Positions 46,671-59,539 of a stretch of DNA of 64,000 bases are shown here, in pieces (the first letter of the stretch is position 1; each line of letters starts with the position of its first letter). The notes beneath the pieces were generated by a model. That model was not told the DNA's origin. It saw only the letters and a program-made list of their open reading frames with translations, and did not search any database. Both the position numbers and the translations under genes were made by a program. Origin of the DNA: Daldinia sp. FL1419 (Eukaryota; Ascomycota; Sordariomycetes; Xylariales; Hypoxylaceae); NCBI GenBank assembly GCA_025201765.1, contig MU623343.1, forward strand, positions 248,001 through 312,000. The letters run 5' to 3'.

Positions 46671-48674
46671 CTAGTTCTCAATTTCCTCGCGACTTCCGTC
46701 TTCATCGCTCTTCTCACTCTTCTCGCTGAGTGCCTTCTCGTGTGGTACTCCAGCGGGGCCAGCAGAACGTGCCGCACCTCTCGCAGCCGTGTCGATGAGC
46801 CCGTACTTGAGAGCTTCTTGCTCGACCTCCTCGGGACTAAGCAGGGGAAGCTCTTCAGCAGCCTTGACATAAGACTTATTCTCCACGAAACCCTTGGCGA
46901 AGATGATATCAATCTCTTCGAGCGATCGTTTGGCGGTCTCGGGGTAGAAGAACCAAATGATGGGCAAGAAACAGGCGTTAACGATAGCAAAGAATAGGTA
47001 CGTGCCCCAACCAATGTTGTTTATCATGACTGGAGTGACCATGACAATAAGGACTAGAAACACATGGTTAGTAACGGATATCCATAGGTTGAAAACGGTC
47101 TAAACACAAATACGTACAGTTGAAAAGCCAGTTCGTGCAAGTTGAGGTAGCGTTGGCCTTTGCGCGAGTCTTGATGGGGTTGATCTCGGCGGGGTATAAC
47201 CAGGGGAGGGGGAGCCATGTCGCACCAAATGACGCGATGTAAGTCTATTGAGCTATTAGTGAATCTTATATCGTCGACAAACCTTGTGAAGCAGGGAACT
47301 TACAAAGAGACCGACGGCCGCACCCTTAGCGGCGTTCGAAGCCTGACCTTCAATATGAGGACCGGGGATCAAGCAAGAAAAGGTGATAACCATGGAAAGA
47401 CATTGTCCAAGACTTCCGTAAAGGAACAGCTTTCTTCGACCAACTCGTTCAATGATGAACCACGAGGTTGTAGCAAAGATGGCATAAACAATCATGTTCA
47501 CGCCACCCATCAGTAGTGCCATGTTCTCGTCGCCTGGAGTAATGCTGGCTTTAAACAGAATGGGGAAGTAGTAAATGACCGCATTGCAACCACCGATCTG
47601 CTGCATCAATTGACTGCTAGAGCCAAGCAACATACGTCGGAAGTGCTGGGTCTTACCACCAGTGAAGAGAGCTTTAACCGGGGTACTCTTCTGGCCAGAG
47701 ATACCACTAGCGCGAATAGAGTCTAGAATGATGTCCCGTTCCGTGTGGGTTTCTTGGCTACCGATTTCAAAGCCTCGTAGGGCTGAAATGACGTGCTCTG
47801 CATCCTCGTACCGTTCGTGGGTAAGAAGCCAACGCGGGCTTTCGGGTAGGAAAATCATGGAAACGCAAACGAAGACACCGAAGATGATCTGGAAGGCGAT
47901 TGGGAAACGCCAAGAAAGATCTTCACTGCCGTAGCTGCAGCCATAGTCGATCCAGTATGCGATCACAGTGCCAAAGGCGATAATACCGCCTTCGATACAG
48001 ATTAGCAGACCTCTGTTGGAGGTTCTACTGCATTCAGCTGCAGGAATGTTAGCACCAATAAATGGGAAAAAAGAAAGAAGAAAAAACAAAAACAAACGCC
48101 TCATGCCGACTACGTACCTTGGTAAGTCGGAATTGTCGAGGTATTGATGCCGTTGCCGACACCGGTGACGACTCTACCGATGATGAATTGAGCTAGAGGC
48201 GAATGACCAGGGAATGAAGTGACTTGGATTGTGGCGCCGATAATCATGATAAATCCTCCAAGTATCATTGCCTTTCTTCTGCCTAACAAATCACCAACCG
48301 CGAGAATAAACATGGCGCCAATAAGACACCCAATCTCGTAAATGGCGGTGACGAGACCTTGCATGGTGGCATTGTCTTTTACTTCAGTGAAGACATTTGC
48401 GAAATGGGTTGAACCAATAATACCGCTCATTCTAGAATTCAGTCAGCAATCTTGTCAAAGTATAATACACGCCGTGCACGATAGTTTGTTTGACGCATGA
48501 TAATACGCGTAAGCTGTGTTTAGAGGGGACGAATTTAGACGGAATTGCCACTTACACTCCCTGATCGTAACCAAACAGCAAAAATCCAGTTGTAGCCACC
48601 GTACTGACCATCATGGACAGTTTACGGCCTTGAAGGCCCATGTACGTAGGCGTCGTCCCCGTCACCTCCGCCAT
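46671..48674 (-). CDS. MFS sugar transporter
   Basis: Five exons (48556-48674, 48118-48431, 47304-48037, 47118-47244, 46671-47053) join into 558 residues. Sugar-transporter signatures are all there: LLFGYDQGVMSGI in helix 1, GDLLGRRKAM after helix 2, GRVVTGVGNGINTSTIPTYQ, PESPRWLL after helix 6, and QQIGGCNAVIYYF in helix 7. GRRKLFL, PAEINPIKTRAKA and PETAKRSLEEID follow in the C-terminal half. Twelve membrane segments are expected. It would bring hexoses or related sugars or polyols across the plasma membrane with protons; substrate cannot be told. The cytosolic tail after residue about 490 is Glu/Ser/Lys-rich. Each intron has a GT-AG pair and matching phase (one has a textbook TTACTAAC branch site). 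Confidence 0.93.
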
Positions 48675-51600
48675 GATGAATTATATTTCGGGGTTTAGTA
48701 ACGGAGCCAACGTGATGCGAGTTCCCGAGGGTTCACAAATTATGCGGGTTGATCTAACACAGATCTCTCAAAAAAGATCTCCTCTGATATGGTCTCGGCG
48801 AAAATGGGGGGTGAAATTTGACCGACTCCGGATTTTCGATCTGGTTCCAAACTGAAGGGTCATATGGAGGTGTGGGAGGAAAATCTGGAGAGTCCGGAGA
48901 ATGGCGGGCCTGACCCTCATATAATGATGGAGAAATGGACCATGTTTGCTGCTGACAAAGGCTATCAGACACGCAGATATAGGCACTGTACGTGGACATT
49001 AACATTATTAGACACAGACACTGTATGCGGACAAAGCCAAAAGGGCTCGTGAGAGGTGGGAGCCCACACGCCGACCACGCTAGATTTGAATATTTCGTAC
49101 AGAATGTACGGAATCATGGCCTGTGATAGGTGTACCGTCTAAGTAGTCACCGTCCATGTGGGCACGTATTTCACGTATTTCACACACTCCGCGCACTACG
49201 TATGTTGATTCCTACTACCAACGTGGTACCAAGGCTAGCAGAAACGGTAGAGTACCATGTAAGGCGGGCTGGACGCTCTCAGACTCACGAAATCATTTAC
49301 ATATCCTGGATTCTAAACCTAAGCTCGAACCAAGCTTTACCCCCGGCGTAACAATTGGGACTACAACTCTGCAAGGCCCTGCATGCCTGTTGGACCGGGG
49401 CCGAACCAGTCGCTGATCGTGCCGATCTCAGGAAAGTTTCCCTTTGGGCTGCCTTTGTTAACATGCTTGTTGGTGGAGTCAAGTCTACTAAGTAAGGTAC
49501 ACCACAATCTTATACGGCTGTTTTCCGTGTTAGGCATGCTTTACACCTGTCATGGTATGACGACCGGAGAAATGAGGTCATATCCCAGCGCGTCCTGGCA
49601 TTGTCCCATTATTCCCTCGGCTCGGCTAAGAGGATGCTAAGAGTAAGACTTCGCATTGGGCTGAGCTAACTGGCTGGAATCAGGGGTCTAGCGGCATTCC
49701 CACCATGTAAGGCATGCAAGGTAGCGGAATGGTTTGCCTTGAGGTACATGAAATCCCATTGACTAGCATCGGTCTAGTCCTTAGTCCGTCTAGTTCACTT
49801 CTGGCGTTTTCTGTTTTCCCTCAACCCACTCGGGCCAGTTAAAATTCAAATCCAGCAAAATTCGCCGATAGAAGTTTGTTACATAAAGGACGTTGTGACA
49901 AAGGGGTTTTAGGGTTACTCCTTGGTTAACGTGGCACACGATGGATACACGATGGATACACGATAAACATACATAACGGCATACGAGACACATAAATCTT
50001 TATTATTTTACTATCAATAGATAGGTGATGTCAAGCCTACGTAAACTCGTAGCTGGAGGAATCAAGATTGTCGTGGCCCACGAGAAACAATGGCTTACGA
50101 ACAAAGACTCGAGGGAAGGAAGGGAAAAAAAAAAAAAAAGGGTGTGCTAAATCAGATTACTGGGTTGACGCGGAACTTATTATATACCATGATTATACAT
50201 GTTATACATGTTATACAAAATAGACAAATCATATTGGAATTGTACGACTCTGTGGCGTTTTCGGCTTTCCTAAGTGAGCAGCACCCGTTAACATAATCTA
50301 CGATCGTCACCGACTATTTCCGCTACCGTTGGCTCGAATCCTTCAAATCTCCAAATCTACGCGGGGGTCTAGAGAAACGGCTTTTTCCCCTCGACGGGGT
50401 CTTGGGGGTACCCCAACCTTTCCCTCGTTCCCACCTCCCACTCGAGTCCCAAGAACCAAGGATTGCCAAGGTAGGGCCCCAATGGCCCTACAACCTACCC
50501 CGGGCCTAACCCTACGGATCCGTACAATCGTACAATGGTACCCTTGGCCAGAGGGCTAGAGGGGCCCGCTGTAACCGCACGCACCGTGGCTCGTCGTGGG
50601 GCTCCAGAGTGGATGATTGTGGAGGTTTATTTCCACTACACGCGCCATACCCTGCCCATGTGCCAGTATCCAAGCCATGTCCACCACACCCGGCACGCTT
50701 CCTCCTTCAGGGTCCACTATCGTCATCTAATAGCCCTATTGACCGGCCAGAGTTCGGTGAGATATTCCAAGGTCTTACCTCGTTGGAAAGATGCGGCGAT
50801 GGATGGCATAGCCTGCATAATCTTCAGGTGTTACAACTAAAAATTTCTATGCGTGTCACATGAATGAGAACTGACAAGACGAATTGCATGAGAAGCACTT
50901 GGTTGGAACGAATTCGCAATCATTTTACCCCCTCCTCCTTTCAAGCGCACCAACAACCGTCCGGTTATACTCAATAAGGAAGATGATGTTCATAGGCTAC
51001 CCAGCTAGTAAATAAGCGCACCGCTGCTTGTTATCCCGCAACCTGTAAGATTTGCTTATAGGTCAACTGCGGCTGCACGTTCTTCCAAGTCTACGGGATG
51101 AGCTAAGGCACGATTTGTCCTGGTCGACCATCTGGCGTCAAACCTGCGTACATGAACTAAGATTCATGTCGATCGGCAATAATCAAGGTCCGTGACTCTT
51201 TCAGTTCGCCAGAAACGAGTTAGTGTGAAACATAAAACTAGAAACGGATTCCCGTAGCTCAGAAAGTCAAAAAGCCACAATAAATAAATCGGGCTTAAGA
51301 GGTTTACAGAAAGCTCCGTACATGGAAGACGCCAGATACGCAGCAGCCAGTCAGAGTCGAAGCCGGAAATGAAAGGCACGATTCCTACCAAAAGTTTGTA
51401 AGAGATACTCCCTCAGGTCCGGAAAAAACTCGCCTTTGTTTAGAGAGGCATGTAGATATAAGCAGGTTTCAGCTACTCAAATTTCTCGTTATAGTAAGCC
51501 GGAGAATAGATCTTCATTCTAACCAACGGGGAGGAAATAGGGGTACACATGGTATATATAATACGAGCACTCCAATGCGCGACATCTGTATGGCTTGACA

Positions 51601-51829
51601 ACGTGAAAATGAAGTCATTATGCATGCGAAGGATTCTGGCGAAAATTGCAAAAATCGAGCTATCACATGCTTATCGTGAATACTTTTTCTTCTTCCTTCC
51701 CCTGCTAACTATATACGAAGTAATGATATGCGATTAAGGACGGTCTTGCATACACAGATCTAGATATTACGAATACAATGCACGTGGGACTGAAGCCACT
51801 GCCCCTTTCCCCCTTACGGCCCCACGGCC
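48675..51829. other. 3.2-kb gene-free region
   Basis: No gene is supported. Short direct repeats occur at 49938-49970 (CACGATGGATA phrases) and 50198-50216 (CATGTTATA twice), and a 15-A run at about 50125. Various ORFs of 60-100 codons overlap each other on both strands and lack features. Confidence 0.45.
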
Positions 51830-54624
51830 CTACGGCGTATAACGAGCTACCAGACTTCCCCAGGACCCTGTGAAGTTTGGCTGTGTGAGGATATCTGATC
51901 CGTCGCCAAGGCGGAGAGCCGCCCGCGTACTCTTCGAGCATAAGCCGTAAGCTTTGAGGTTTGCGGGTGTCTGAGCAATCCAATGCATGTAGTCTGCCGC
52001 AAGAGAAGAAAATTATATATATTAGCACATCGAAACCGGACGCAGGGAATAGGAAATTAAACGGTTTCTTTTGTACTTACCCTGGCAATCTCCCGAACAT
52101 CCCTGGTAAGACGGTCCGCTAAAGAAGGCCCAGGATGCGGATGCGTACGTGTATATATCGGAGCCGCCTTGGATGTAGTTCGCGAATCCCATCCGACATC
52201 TCGTGTCCCCATCGCCACACCACGAGAAATCTGGGTCTCCCCAGTTCTTCACGTCCGGTTTCCAGGGCGCTGGCGGTGTTTGCTGGACGTTGTCTCCCTG
52301 GTCGTAGTTGGTTTCCGACTGCAGCAAGCTAACCATGACGTTTTTCGCGTTGCGCAAGTTGAGCTGATACAGCCACCAATGCTCGCTGCCAAGAGCGTGC
52401 AGCCAGACGCCCTTGGTCGATTCGACAAGAGCGCCGCCCTTGGCTGCTATATTGCAGCCGCCGTTCCCCTCGGTGAAATGGTCGGCAACCCAGTTCCAGA
52501 CGTTTTCCACGTACACGGACGAGCTAGGGGTGAAATGCAACCCGAGGAAGGCGGCTTGACATTCGTGGCTCGCGTCGATGCAGGCGTCAGCAAGCGTGGA
52601 TGCACCGAGCGTGCCGCCGACTGTAATTAAAGAGTTCCACAAGGCTACATCCCCGGGGGACGAGCCCGCGGTATTAAATTGTAGAATGATAGCTCCAGGG
52701 AGAACGTCAGAGACCGTGAACCTCATGTCTTGGATTTGAGCCGTTCCTACGTCGCCATTTTTGCCGACAGAAACAACCGGCCTCGGATTAGCCGAGTCCT
52801 TGAATTTGGCGCCGTTACCAGTGATCGTCGCCCACGCTTCGCCGACGATGCGCGAGCCTTTCGGTATAATTAAAGTGTCGTCTACTCTGTACTTTCCGAA
52901 AGGGAAATAGGCAATCTTTTTCTTGTCTGCCGCGTATTGTAGCACCTGATTGAGCACCCCCGACTCGTCCACAGTGTGGTCTCCCAGCACTTTGTGGCCG
53001 CCGTTCTGGGCTGGGTCCTTCACGTTGATAAAGTCCGAAACAGGGTTGTTTGCATAGTTGGGAGCGGGGATGACTGGATACTTGCCATTCGGTGCCAGAG
53101 CAGCGGGTCGGTTTAATGGTGAGGACACAGGGCCATAGATGGGATTACCATTCACGGTGTTACCGTACGAGTAGTTATCCACATGACTCTTTGCGCCCAA
53201 TGTCGTGTCTCCGCGTACCCGGGCGATATCTGAGTTGGTATCTTTGTCTAGGTTTTCGATTAGGAAGGAAGGATATCCTATCAATCCACCATGTTAGTCT
53301 CTATCAACCTGACACTGTGCTACCAAGGGAGATGTGGTCGTATTTGGGGTCTCGCGAATAACGCGCATGAAAGCTATCGTGCGGAGAAATTAAAAAGGGT
53401 CGGCCCCGTGGGGTCAGCCCTTAGCAGCAACGACGATCACTGACCTGAAGTTACAAATGTCACGCCGGAATTAATAGATTTTGCGTCGATAAGTGCGATC
53501 CATGGGGCACCGCCATCGTGTCGAACTGCAGTTGCAACAGTGTCGAAGGTGGCACCGATAATGCTTATGGTGTTGCCCCCGTTGATTAGCATACCAACCG
53601 TGTTTTGGTAAAAATAAATACTCTTGTAAAGGGCTTGCTGATGGCCATTATGCCAGATGCCATTCTTGATTGCTATTATTAGCAACTCTCACGCCATATT
53701 TGAAAAGGGGGAGGGGATCATCTAATTACCTGTCCGCGTTCGACTCGCACATCGGCCAGGCCGAGAGTAGAGCCTCTCGCAAGCTGAATACCCGTATGCC
53801 CCTTGCCGTTAACAGATGATGCCATAACAATTTTAACATTTTGCAATTGAGCTGCCTGAGCGACTCCCCAGCCGAGCGCAGTGAATTCATTACCTAACAA
53901 TTGTTAGACATCGATTTACCGGCTGGTTGCAATATTAAATTAATATTACCTCCTGGAATGTTGGTGGTATCAAGTATTATGTTCTTCACTCCGACCGCAA
54001 AGGAGAGCTCTCCTTTCCCCTGAGTACCCGGATCCTGACCTATAGCACACGGTTAGAAAAAGCACCTCTTTTCTAGGCGGTAAGGTGAGCTTGCCGGATA
54101 GGAGGGTTTGCTCTCCCGAGAAGCCAGCTGCGGCTTTGATCGTAGGCGGCTGATTGAGGTTAGCGAGTATGAATTGGAGGCGACTTATGCACTCACATTT
54201 GTGGCATCGCCCATAATAATAGTATCGGTGTTCATGCGGATGGTTTCGCTGACTTCGTACGTCCCAGGTGGGATATAGACTACCTACTTCTCTCTTAGTC
54301 CTCGATTAACCATCTCGATAGTGCAATTCATACCCTCGGTTGAGATGCCAACCATTGAGAGTTTCGCGATTTACCGTTTCCCGCATCTTTAATGGCGCTC
54401 GCAATACCGGGACCGTCACCTGGCTTCACTGCGATAAATACGGGATAGTTGTCGTTGCCAATGTCGGGCGCATAACCGCGAGGTTGGCCGGTGTGGTCCA
54501 TATTGGCATACCAGAAACTAGTAGCTCTCTTTGCAAGGTCCTCCGATGCCCCAGCACCCCATGGTGTACCGGAGCACGAGGCCGTTCCTAGCAAGGCAGC
54601 GACGAAAAGCTTGAGGACAGCCAT
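51830..54624 (-). CDS. GH55 beta-1,3-glucanase-like secreted enzyme
   Basis: Eight exons (54334-54624, 54197-54283, 54095-54149, 53950-54039, 53730-53893, 53445-53664, 52081-53277, 51830-51993) join in frame into 755 residues, the usual GH55 length. A signal peptide (MAVLKLFVAALLGTASCSG) leads in. The two right-handed beta-helix repeats of family 55 are visible: the first has VVYIPPGTYEV and DTIIMGDATNPPTIKA; the second has KKKIAYFPFGKYRVDDTLII. The later part contains GLHFTPSSSVYVENVW and the ending DYMHWIAQTP...GSWGSLVARYTP. GH55 enzymes hydrolyse beta-1,3-glucan from the non-reducing end outside the cell, for own-wall turnover or feeding. The third intron (54040-54094) uses a GC donor (GCAAGC...TATAG); skipping it causes a stop. 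A TATA-like box lies 93 bp upstream of the ATG. Confidence 0.9.
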
Positions 54625-56882
54625 ATCGAAGATCAAACAATGTAACTACGAGTCTATGTCGAGACTCGAGAAGCTTGATAGCTAGGATATTCGCCTCGCA
54701 AAGCCAGCGAGTGAAATTATATATTTTTGAGGTGGCATCAGGTTCGGCACCGGTGACATTTCTGATGGGGCTTTAGAAGATGAGGCCGGTATACGAGCTT
54801 CGCATTTGGAAGCTGCCTGTTTTTCGATGGCGCCAGCAGCACTTAGGGGTCACCAATACTCATACAATCTAGACGATTAAAACTGCGCTGAAGGTTCGTG
54901 ATAGTGTCAGATCTATTCGATTACAAATATCGTCGAATGAAGTCTACGAATTACTTAAGATTTACGGCAATTGAAGATGACATAGGTCGACGGGTATCGT
55001 CTTGTGGGGGAAGACTGCAGTATTGCCCTTTCCCCTGAATAGCTACATCTGCGGCTGTCCAATTATTGTTTCCACGATGGTTGGCTTTATTTCCCAATTA
55101 GGCGGGTACGTCGCATTCGCGTCAGCTTAACGCATCCCCCTGGGCATTACATCTCACTTTACATCTTACTTTACATCTCACAATACTAACTAGTATCAAC
55201 CGCATCACCCTTCAATCTTACGAAATACTCTGGCATTGCATAAACCGGTCAATAGTTTTATGTTGTCTTTTCTTTTCATTCTTTTTTTTTATAACTATTT
55301 CACCGAATTAGGTAGGTACCTGTCTTTCATTCTTCTATCGATGCGAGCCACAAAGAGATGGCCTACTTTGCGTCACGGTGGATATACCGACAAAGAACTC
55401 AATCGACCATGCTACGTGATGATGTAAAGAGAGCCGCTATGGTCCTTAGAACTTTTAGCGGGAGACTTATTACTCCGAGTCTTGCCATGTTTCAAGGTGG
55501 CTACTACTACTAGGTATATTGAAATTATTGCAAGGTATTATAGGTAAGTGGATTCGTGAGTGCTAGATATAGAACTTGACCTTCCTTTTTGAAAATGGTC
55601 TAGTGGAGAGGTCACAGTTGTACTAACCTGAGAATAGAGTTAGATGCACGCTTCCCTTGACCGACATTGTTTAATTAGATCTAGATAACTTTAAAAGAAT
55701 GCGATTCGTCATTTCGCTCTCAAGTATACCTGCCTAACCTTTTAGTTATATGTAAGAATGTGGGTGTTATTATTACCGTGAGCATTCTGAATTATCTCTA
55801 GCTATTATATATATACTATTCATCTGGAAACCTAAACCCGTAATTATATTCAACTACTTGGCTTACGATTACCTAGGCAATGGTCGTACTTATATTTTAT
55901 AGATATTGGCTAGTTAATTGTGCTATTTAAATACTTCTTTCACTAAAGGTTATCGATGCACTATTAACCTATTCGACATACAAATTGGCCGTTAAGTTGC
56001 GCTCGGTCATGGGAGCGTGCTAGATACTTATTTCCCCTAAGATCTTTCCTTCTTCGGAGTTCTGACTTGGGTACAGGAATATTGTAGACTCACGATCAAA
56101 TAAACTTGACGCTGATACGGTAAGCCCGGTTACCATTCGGAGTAGGGATGCGTATGGTGTTCACCAAATCATCACATGTCGATCAACCCAAACGAGGAGG
56201 GGCTCCTCGAAGCCTACGAACTTATTAATCTCTATCTAGCTATTTGACGGCTTGCGTGAACCGTTTGCGGTAGTCCCAGATCCTCCTCAATATCTTTGCC
56301 TTGTCCCGTACGTCGATTTCGTTGCTTATTACAAGGGTCACGAAATAATGGTATGTGGAGCAAAGATGTTTGCTTTAAGCAAACATACCTATCGTTAGGT
56401 AGGTACCTATCCTTACAGCTTTCATGTCAATTAACCTTTAAAATTTAATCATTACACGTCGATTTATGCGATCCACACACGCAAGGAGAATCTACCAGCG
56501 TCAAGGAGGGGTTGGGAGGCAGGTCACAAGTTCGACGAGAGGGGCTTAGAAGACTTTTTTATACGCCTAGGTATACCAACAGCAGCATACCTGCACCAAC
56601 ACCTTCAATCGGAGTCCACCAATGGATTTTTACTGTACCCAGCATCTATATCAAACACTTGGCGGAGTTCCTTCGAAATCATTAAATTCCTTCTCACTTA
56701 AATAACATCTTTAGTCACCCCTATTCCTCGTTCAAGACTAAAATGAAACAGAAACATTTCCCACCGACGTTGCCATCATCTAGAGTATATCGTAGGAAGT
56801 TGCTCTAGTTACTATATCGTTTCATGCCCATATCCAATTCCCGAAAATAAAATAAAATACGCAGTACTACTGTTGTTTGATA
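54625..56882. other. 2.3-kb gene-free region
   Basis: No gene is supported. It contains a CTTTACATCTTA-type repeated phrase near 55150-55180 and TAGGTAGGTACC words near 56398. The segment next to 54624 includes the GH55 promoter. Confidence 0.4.
54717..54723 (-). promoter_or_regulatory. TATA-like box before GH55 gene
   Basis: On the minus strand the sequence reads TATATAA, 93 bp upstream of the GH55 start codon. The distance is plausible for a fungal core promoter. It is a sequence match only. Confidence 0.35.
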
Positions 56883-58069
56883 TCAATACCTATGGATTAG
56901 CCCGTATTGATCTATACGAGGCGGTGATTCGAAGGGAATGGCGTAGCTATATAATATCAATCCTGTGAACGACCGGTAGCAATGAGGAGTATGGTAGGAG
57001 GTTGATAAAGGGAAAATAGATACGTACGCGAAACGTCCGTCGTGCACCGTATCGAAGCCTCCTTGGTCACCCCAAATGTCCTCCATGTCGAGTCGATGCT
57101 GACTCTTCGGCTTGCCCTCGGCAATCCGTTTCTTCTCGAAGTAGACATAAGCGGCGTAGAAGACCGAGCTGGTACAGCCAGCCTTCGCGCCCTTCTTGCC
57201 ACGGAAATCAGTTAGTTGTTTCGATTGGAAAGACTTGCACTTGGGTTGATTAAGCTGCGCATATATATCCCGACAAAACTGCGCGGCAGTCAACCCAGGC
57301 GTTTTAAGATGCACGTTTATCTTTTTTCGGATCTCGTCACATGTATCATATACTCTGACGGAGTCCGTTTCTTCGCCACGTAGATGAATGTTGCTAATAT
57401 CGGTCTCGGAGACTAGCGGCGCCTTTGCCTTGGTGGTCTTACCGGAGCCGGTGGTGGTAGTGGGGGCGGATGTGGCAGCGGCTTCGGTTTTCTGTCGCTT
57501 CTTCACATCTGGCATTTTGAGGCCGGCAACATCTCGCTGTTTGAACCATCGCCAAGCCTCGCTATAAACGAGACTTCCGGCTCCATCCATGGAGCCTCTC
57601 TTGGCTAAAAATATGTTGAGGCGTCTGGAGCTGATACCGATGGCATCGCAGAACTCGCCTTTCTTCATGATGTTGCTATCTAAGAGCTTATTGATCTTGC
57701 CTCTCACTTGATTGCAGCTAAGGTGCATACGTAGATGATCAGTTTCGATATCGGAAAGGTCCTGTTTGTACGCGGCAATGTCATCGTCTAGCGACGTCTC
57801 CGACTTGCGCTTCTTGCCTGCAGTGACGCCGACCTTCGGAGCCGACACGGCCGTTTCGGTTGCTCCGGTTACTCCGGTTGTGGAAGCTTTCCCGGTGGCC
57901 TTCAGACCCGGAGGTGGGACAATAGGTGTTTGATTTACACGATTGCTAACATCTTGTAGCACCGGTCGCGCGGGCTATATTTGAATTAATAAATTTGACT
58001 TAATAGATTTCAATTAATAATCTTGTTAGACAATAAGATTCACTTTACCCCAGAGTTCTTGGGTGGCAT
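56883..58069 (-). CDS. DUF7726 protein, two-copy domain
   Basis: Exon 1 is only 21 nt (58049-58069, MPPKNSG). After a 74-bp intron the second exon begins at 57974. Two copies of the same helical domain follow: one near residues 95-170 (CNQVRGKINKLLDSN, then SLVYSEAWRWFKQRD), and one near 218-305 (CDEIRKKINVHLKTPG, then SSVFYAAYVYFEKKR). Both match the fungal DUF7726 pattern, a putative DNA/protein-binding helical module of unknown role. A nuclear-type basic segment lies between them. The 3' end is uncertain. Read through, the protein is 370 residues and the last 50 or so look non-coding. An intron from GTACGT (about 57026) to TTCACAG would instead end it shortly after VHDGRF. I keep the longer span but prefer the spliced end. 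Confidence 0.75.
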
Positions 58070-58560
58070 GATCAAAGAGCTTAAAACTGATCTCTTGTTA
58101 GTTAAATATGGGTACCTAATATATCGTGACGCTGTGACGCAATTATGGCTTTTTTTAAATTACGATGGTAAATTGAAATCAATTGAGGATTTGCAAGACG
58201 AAAGGTGAAGACGCGACAATTTGTTTTATATTTTTGTACTTCTACGCGGCAGATTAATAGCGGAAAGGGGAGGTGAACGCGGTGGTTCGTGCTGAGGACT
58301 GAGCTTCTCCGCTAATGACGTATTTACGTTGCTTCTTATACGAAATAAATAATCATCTTCACATGTTTACCTAAATATAAGCCGTCGGAATAAAAGATAA
58401 AGAAATATATATATAATAATGCACAGGATCATCAGTCAAGCATCGGCACTTGTACATCAGGTGAGACAAATAAAATCCAAGCACGCTTTCCCAGTACATT
58501 CGAGTTTCAACGCCAGTCCTCACCCATCGTCCGGGATAGTGCCTCCCAATCCTAAATCGT
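58070..58560. other. intergenic, nothing recognised
   Basis: Short AT-rich spacer between two minus-strand genes. No gene is supported. Confidence 0.4.
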
Positions 58561-59539
58561 TCATCGGGGGTGACGGTTCTGTCCGGCATTGTTGCGCTTC
58601 TTTAGACGGTAAGCAATAGCCCGCTTGCGTGCGGCAGGGGACTGAGTGAAAGCCGCGGAACCCCCAAAAGGTCCCGCGACGGCTTGGTTTCGAACTCGCA
58701 CGACACAGACGTTCTGAGCGCCGCCGACAGTAGCATCACAGGTCATTCCCTCTGGCATCTGTACAGTCAAGGGGAAGTCGGTGTTGGTGGCTGCCGAAAG
58801 CCCCAGGAACCCTAGGCCAGGGACGTCCTGAGTTACTTCAGCATTCTTGAACGCGTCGGGGTCTGTGCCACCGGAAGTTCCGTCGACGGCCGCCTCGATA
58901 GGGCCGGCACCATCCTGATTGATCTGTCGGAACGTCATGGTGATTGAGCCATCATCCGCACATGTAGGAAGACCCGATGAAGCACCCTGGCCCGCGGTAG
59001 CAGCGACTTGGGTTTCTTCAGGCGCCTCGGTCTTCTCTCCCGAGCCAGTCTTGGCTTTGCCGCCACCAGTGCGACCACCAGTGAGACCCGAAAGCAAGTC
59101 GCTCAGCGCTCGAGGAAGAGATCTGCCTCCCTTGGCCACATCCCCTGGGATGCTGTCCTCCACGCCGGTGGAAGCCGCGGACCCGTTGTTAGTAGGTGCC
59201 GTCGCACCTGTTCCCATAAAACTTTGGATCATGGTGACAGCGTCGATCGGCCCGTTGCCTTGGGTTCGGCCCAGAGCGCTCGCCTTGCCTGATGAGATCT
59301 CACGATCTCTGATAATTGCTGTATCGGCTTGTGATCCACAACCATTAGAGCTACAATCCCGGGGTGTACCGTCGGCAACTAATTCTAATTAGTACGTAAC
59401 TTCAAGGTTTCGTGTAGCTCCTTAACACACCGCTAAGACCGGGCATCACAACGCCATTTGCGCCCTTGATAGATGTCACGAGACCGTGACTGTAGGCGGT
59501 GGCAAGGAAGCCAGAGGTAGCAATAAGTGAATAGCGCAT
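58561..59539 (-). CDS. gEgh16/GAS1-like secreted virulence-associated protein
   Basis: Two exons (59431-59539, 58561-59378) give 308 residues. A signal peptide (MRYSLIATSGFLATAYS) precedes HGLVTSIKGANGVVMPGL. The family hallmarks follow: GTPRDCSSNGCGSQADT, IIRDREISSGKA, a Gly-rich and variable middle part, TMTFRQINQDGAGP and TQDVPGLGFLGL. The end carries PFGGSAAFTQSPAARKRAIA. This is the gEgh16/MAS3/GAS1 group of fungal surface-secreted proteins. They were first found as appressorium- or haustorium-stage transcripts in Blumeria and Pyricularia and linked to host penetration; insect-pathogen and saprobe genomes carry them too. The biochemical activity is unknown. The intron donor is GTGTGT, unusual but with a fitting ATTAG acceptor and phase. 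Confidence 0.92.

Noticed and set aside
50090..50296. 68-codon ORF containing a Lys run
   Set aside because: The run comes from a 15-A homopolymer; the rest is low-complexity with no features.
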